Program-made: the position numbers and the translations under genes
Assembly: GCA_902476875.1 (NCBI GenBank)
Contig: CABSFC010000034.1
Span: forward strand, 1 to 23,549
Length of the DNA: 23,549 bases
Source: an uncultured Oscillibacter sp.
GTDB taxonomy: Bacteria; Bacillota; Clostridia; Oscillospirales; Oscillospiraceae
Reading direction: 5' to 3'
Shown: piece after piece, positions 20,645 through 23,549 of the stretch
Layout: each line of letters starts with the position of its first letter
How positions within the stretch are numbered: position 1 is the first letter of the stretch
Notes under the pieces: model-generated
The model's database searches: none
What the model was told of the DNA's origin: nothing
The model's input: the letters and a program-made list of their open reading frames with translations, nothing else

Positions 20645-21373
20645 TCAATCCTCCCTCTTCTTGACCAGATACCGCAGCCACACGCTGCCGCCGTCCCGGA
20701 CCTCGGCGTTTTGCAGGGCAAAGCGCACCGGGGATGCGTCGCTGAGCCCCTCCCGGGCCATGAACAGCGTCTGGGTGTCGGGAGAGCCGTCCGCTGCCGC
20801 CGTGACGACCACGCTGACCTCGTCGCACATTCCCGCCTGGATGAAGGACCAGTTCAGCGCGGCGCCGCCGCCCAGCATCAGTGTCTCGATGCCGAACAAC
20901 GCCTTCAGCTTATCCAGTGCCAGCGCATAGTCCAGAGAAGTCTCTCCGGCGATGATATAGGAGATCCCCAGCTTCCGTAGGAGGGCCTTGTAAGCGTTGC
21001 CGGCCTTGCCGGTCAGCACCTCCACCACGTGGGCGGTGGTGTCCACATAGGTCAGGGTGTCGCTCTCCCAGCCCAATCTACCGGAGGGATCCACCGAGAC
21101 GTAGTACATCTCCGCCCGCCTTGCCACGAAGTCGCCCTCCGGCACCGCCGGGGCGGCCTCGTCCAGCGCGGGCCTGCGGTAAAAGGTGAAGTTGTCGTCG
21201 GTGGTCACCCGGCCGGACAGCCAGCCCTGGTGTTTGTAATAGGGGGCTTTGCCAAAGGAGATGTTGTAGAACACATCCCCGGCGGCCTCGCCCTCCGGGG
21301 TATCCATGTAGGCGCCCATGATCTTCCCGTCCAGGGAGGTCATCATGTGGCAGAAAATGTAGGGTCTGTTCAT
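20645..21373 (-). CDS. RibD C-terminal / dihydrofolate-reductase-like oxidoreductase
   Basis: The 242-residue protein has the RibD_C fold: an N-terminal strand-turn (PYIFCHMMTSLDGKIMG), in which SLDGK is the characteristic substrate loop, a middle segment (DFVARRAEMYYVSVDPSG), and a nucleotide-binding stretch GIETLMLGGGAALNWSFIQA near the C-terminus, where LxLGGGxxLN lies over the NADPH phosphates. It lacks the deaminase domain of true RibD, so it is a stand-alone NADPH-dependent reductase of unknown substrate. AGGAGG lies 8 nt before the ATG. It starts 14 nt after the aldo/keto reductase and ends 2 nt before the cupin gene. Confidence 0.9.
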   Translation of the reverse strand: MNRPYIFCHMMTSLDGKIMGAYMDTPEGEAAGDVFYNISFGKAPYYKHQGWLSGRVTTDDNFTFYRRPALDEAAPAVPEGDFVARRAEMYYVSVDPSGRLGWESDTLTYVDTTAHVVEVLTGKAGNAYKALLRKLGISYIIAGETSLDYALALDKLKALFGIETLMLGGGAALNWSFIQAGMCDEVSVVVTAAADGSPDTQTLFMAREGLSDASPVRFALQNAEVRDGGSVWLRYLVKKRED

Positions 21374-21387
21374 TTGGAAAACCTCCT

Positions 21388-22254
21388 TTACATTTTGCCG
21401 CCGTAGACGGGGAAAATGCTGAATTCGCCGTAGTCCTTGATGCGCTCCATCTGCTTCAGCGTCTCCATGTCCACTTCGGAAATCTCAAAGTCCACCCCGG
21501 CGTTGTCTCGCATGTGGTCAGGATTTGCGGTCTTGGGCAGAGGCAGGGTCCCGAGCTGGAGGGTGTAGCGGATGCACAGCTGGGGGACGGTCACACCGTA
21601 CTTGTCCGCCATGGCCTTGACCGCCGGATTTTTCAGTATCTCGCCGTGGGCCACAGGCGAGTAAGCCTCCACCACCATCCCCTTGCTCTGAGAATAGGCA
21701 ATCAGATCAAACGGAGTGTTGCTCACATGGATCAGGAGCTGGTTGACCATGGGGGCCACGGTGCAGCCGGAGAGCAGACTGTCAATGTCCTGCTGCTCAA
21801 AGTTGGAAATGCCGATAGCCCGGAGCTTCCCAGCCTTGTAGGCATCCTCCAGGGCGCGCCAGGCCTGACGGTTGCCGTCCACATAGCGGTCCTCGCACTG
21901 GTTCACCTTCACCCAGGGCTGGGGGCTGTGAATGAGCATCAGGTCAATATAGTCTAAGCCCAGTTCTTTCAAGGAACCGTCAATGGCGGCAGCGGCCTCG
22001 TCGTAGGTCTTGGCTTCCGCAGCCAGTTTTGTAGTCACAAACAAGTTCTCCCGGGAAAGCCCGCAGGTGCGGACGCCCTCGCCCACGCCCCGCTCGTTTT
22101 TATAGGCCTGGGCGGTATCGAAATGGCGGTAGCCGATCTGAACGGCTTCCCGAACCGCCTGCGCGGCGGTATCGTCGGGGATGAACCAGGTGCCCAGCCC
22201 CAGCTTGGGGATATGGACTCCGTTGGATAGGGTATAGGTCTCTTCAAAAATCAT
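21388..22254 (-). CDS. Aldo/keto reductase
   Basis: This 288-residue (beta/alpha)8 barrel contains the complete catalytic tetrad: Asp46 and Tyr51 (GYRHFDTAQAYKNE), Lys76 (FVTTKLAAE) and His109 (YIDLMLIHSPQPW). The NADPH site is the usual end pattern, PLPKTANPDHMRDN. It reduces aldehydes or ketones with NADPH. The start is supported by AAAGGAG 8 nt upstream. It is first of the five-gene redox operon, downstream of a terminated LysR gene on the same strand. A 12-bp palindrome sits 22 nt upstream of the start. No deviation from active family members is seen. Confidence 0.95.
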   Translation of the reverse strand: MIFEETYTLSNGVHIPKLGLGTWFIPDDTAAQAVREAVQIGYRHFDTAQAYKNERGVGEGVRTCGLSRENLFVTTKLAAEAKTYDEAAAAIDGSLKELGLDYIDLMLIHSPQPWVKVNQCEDRYVDGNRQAWRALEDAYKAGKLRAIGISNFEQQDIDSLLSGCTVAPMVNQLLIHVSNTPFDLIAYSQSKGMVVEAYSPVAHGEILKNPAVKAMADKYGVTVPQLCIRYTLQLGTLPLPKTANPDHMRDNAGVDFEISEVDMETLKQMERIKDYGEFSIFPVYGGKM

Positions 22255-22276
22255 GTGATTGGCTCCTTTCCAAGCG

Positions 22277-22288
22277 ATTTCATGAAAT
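22277..22288. promoter_or_regulatory. 12-bp palindrome upstream of aldo/keto reductase
   Basis: ATTTCATGAAAT is a perfect palindrome in the 132-bp gap between the LysR and aldo/keto reductase genes. It lies between the LysR terminator and the reductase ribosome site, where an operator would act. Confidence 0.45.
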
Positions 22289-22297
22289 GATACAGCA

Positions 22298-22335
22298 TAA
22301 AAAATAAGCGTACCGGAACCCTTCTTCCGATACGC
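22298..22335 (-). terminator. Intrinsic terminator of LysR gene
   Basis: GCGTACCGGAA (22308-22318) pairs with TTCCGATACGC (22325-22335) with one wobble. On the minus strand it is followed by TTATTTTTTA. It isolates the regulator from the redox operon. Confidence 0.85.
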
Positions 22336-22386
22336 CTATTATAATTTTATGATGCAGCTATGTCGAATACCTGTTTTCTATCCTCT

Positions 22387-23271
22387 TTACATGCTTAAAA
22401 AGCATTTTATGTATTCCAGAAACCGGCTGACCGCCGTCGGGAACGGCTGGCCCCGCTTCCACGCCAGGACCGAGGTGGCTGGCAGCTCCGGATACAGCGG
22501 CACCATACGGACCTCCGATTCCTCCAAAAAAGGCAGCGCGCCTTCGATGATGAGGGCGTAGCCCAAACCGGCCCGAACCATCATGGCGGCGTTGGTACTG
22601 AGATTGCTGACGCCGATAACCCGCAGTTTCTCATAATAGCTTCCAAACCAGTTTGCTACCTCATCATGTACTTTCTGGCGGCTGGGCATAATGACTGGGA
22701 TATCCGCCAAGTCCTCCGCGGTCACATGCTCCCGCCGGGCCAGCGGCACACCGGAGGGCATAACGGCGGCCCAGCGCTCCCGGATGGGCAGTCGGATATA
22801 CTCGTAGCGTTCCATGTCCACCGGCTCCAGCAGCAGACCGATGTCAGTCAGGCCGTCATCCATCCGACGCTTGATCTGGTCCGCGTTAGCGGTGTAGACG
22901 TCGAACACGACCCGGGGATACTGTCTGGAAAAGTCCGCGATCAGCTCTGTCAGCAGCTTCACTGATGCCAGCTCGCCGCAGCCGATGGAGATCGTCCCCT
23001 CCACCTGTTCCTCCCGGGCGGATACCTCGGCCTCGGTTTTTTCCACCAGCTCCAAAATCTCCTCCGCCCGGCGCCGCAGCAAATGCCCTTCGTCCGTCAG
23101 AGTCAGCGGGCGGCTGCCCCGGACGAACAGCTTCGCGCCCAGCGCATCCTCCAGCAGCGCGATCTGGCGGCTCAGGGTCGGCTGGGTGATGTGCAGCGCC
23201 TTGGCGGCGTTGGTGATATTCTGTTCTCTTGCGACTGTCAGAAAATACTGTAACAATCTGGTCTCGACCAT
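22387..23271 (-). CDS. LysR-family transcriptional regulator
   Basis: The 294-residue protein has the N-terminal winged helix-turn-helix (ETRLLQYFLTVAREQNITNA, then AKALHITQPTLSRQI, with LFVRGSRPLTLTDEG). A linker helix and a periplasmic-binding-like effector domain follow (from about 90, GTISIGCGELASVKLLTELI). The start MVETRLLQYF has AGGAGG 7 nt upstream; longer in-frame versions lack a ribosome site. LysR proteins usually control a neighbouring operon, often divergent; here the probable target, the aldo/keto reductase operon, lies downstream on the same strand after a terminator. The effector is unknown. Confidence 0.93.
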   Translation of the reverse strand: MVETRLLQYFLTVAREQNITNAAKALHITQPTLSRQIALLEDALGAKLFVRGSRPLTLTDEGHLLRRRAEEILELVEKTEAEVSAREEQVEGTISIGCGELASVKLLTELIADFSRQYPRVVFDVYTANADQIKRRMDDGLTDIGLLLEPVDMERYEYIRLPIRERWAAVMPSGVPLARREHVTAEDLADIPVIMPSRQKVHDEVANWFGSYYEKLRVIGVSNLSTNAAMMVRAGLGYALIIEGALPFLEESEVRMVPLYPELPATSVLAWKRGQPFPTAVSRFLEYIKCFLSM

Positions 23272-23356
23272 CGTCGCACCTCCTGTTCTCCTGTTCCGCA
23301 TCTTGCTGTGAACCATCATAATGCCGCAGCAGCGGCATGTCAACCAAAGTTCCGCG

Positions 23357-23391
23357 AAAAAAGAGGGCCGTCCGAACCAGACAGCCCTCTT
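23357..23391 (-). terminator. Intrinsic terminator of etfA
   Basis: AAGAGGGCCGTC (23361-23372) pairs with GACAGCCCTCTT (23380-23391) with one mismatch. On the minus strand it is followed by TTTTTT. It lies 21 nt after the etfA stop. Confidence 0.9.
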
Positions 23392-23412
23392 TCCAATACT
23401 TGTAAAGGAAAT

Positions 23413-23549
23413 TTACTTCGCAGCCTTGGCGGCCTTGATGGCCTCGATCAGCAGCGGGGTGACCTTGAACAGGTCGCCGCAGATGCCGTAGTCCGCGATC
23501 TCGAAGATGGGAGCGGTGTCGTTCTTGTTCACCGCGATGATGCACTCGG
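23413..23549 (-). CDS. etfA: Electron transfer flavoprotein alpha subunit, C-terminal end (partial)
   Basis: Only the last 45 residues are in the window; the gene continues past the right edge. The segment CIIAVNKNDTAPIFEIADYG and the following ICGDLFKVTPLLIEAIKAAK are the conserved FAD-domain end of ETF alpha, where the asparagine and following residues contact FAD. ETF moves electrons from acyl-CoA or lactate dehydrogenases, and in clostridia often takes part in flavin-based electron bifurcation. Stop at 23413-23415, then an intrinsic terminator. Confidence 0.9.
   Translation of the reverse strand, partial: ECIIAVNKNDTAPIFEIADYGICGDLFKVTPLLIEAIKAAKAAK

Noticed and set aside
1..23549. CRISPR array
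   Set aside because: No regularly spaced repeat set was seen anywhere in the window, and no cas-like genes.

Overview
The window looks like a high-GC, spore-forming member of the Clostridia, most likely an Oscillospiraceae-type gut bacterium. This rests on protein character, AGGAGG ribosome-binding sites with frequent GTG/TTG starts, a SpoIVFA/SpoIVFB-like protease pair, and electron-transfer-flavoprotein and BMP-type nucleoside transport genes. No taxonomic search could be run. Almost every gene is on the minus strand. The clear exceptions are a PaaI-type thioesterase, one intact tRNA-Pro and a degraded toxin-like gene.

Layout. 1-1212: a lone tyrosine recombinase with two att-like palindromic repeats at its 3' end and an orphan 13-bp hairpin upstream. 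1213-3376: a GNAT acetyltransferase and a secreted Cthe_2159-type lipoprotein. 3466-5502: a MATE exporter translationally coupled to a cytidylate-kinase-like protein. 5503-6230: a regulatory intergenic region, a near-consensus promoter with an operator-like palindrome, a thioesterase, and a bidirectional terminator. 6235-9584: an M23 and M50 peptidase pair (SpoIVFA/SpoIVFB-like, preceded by a candidate sigma-E promoter), followed by glutaminyl-tRNA synthetase.

9648-11519 is an accessory scar zone. A perfect-consensus promoter leads into a duplicated 5' half of tRNA-Pro(CGG), a 160-bp foreign insert, and then the intact tRNA-Pro and its terminator. Next come an N-terminally truncated integrase fused to the 3' part of tRNA-Ser(GGA), and a relatively AT-rich, twice-frameshifted MuF/barnase-like RNase relic that has lost its catalytic histidine.

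11595-19348 reads as one purine/nucleoside import and sensing operon, transcribed right to left: promoter, nucleoside deaminase, CHASE-like sensor histidine kinase, SARP-like response regulator, double ABC ATPase, two permeases, BMP lipoprotein, terminator. The kinase's predicted ligand domain belongs to a fold whose best-known ligands in plants are N6-substituted adenines (cytokinins). It is encoded beside a transporter family known for purine nucleosides, and this is the most attractive system hypothesis in the window.

19367-23271 is a LysR regulator followed by a tight five-gene redox set: aldo/keto reductase, RibD-C reductase, cupin, carboxymuconolactone-decarboxylase-like protein and flavodoxin. 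The right edge cuts into the 3' end of etfA.
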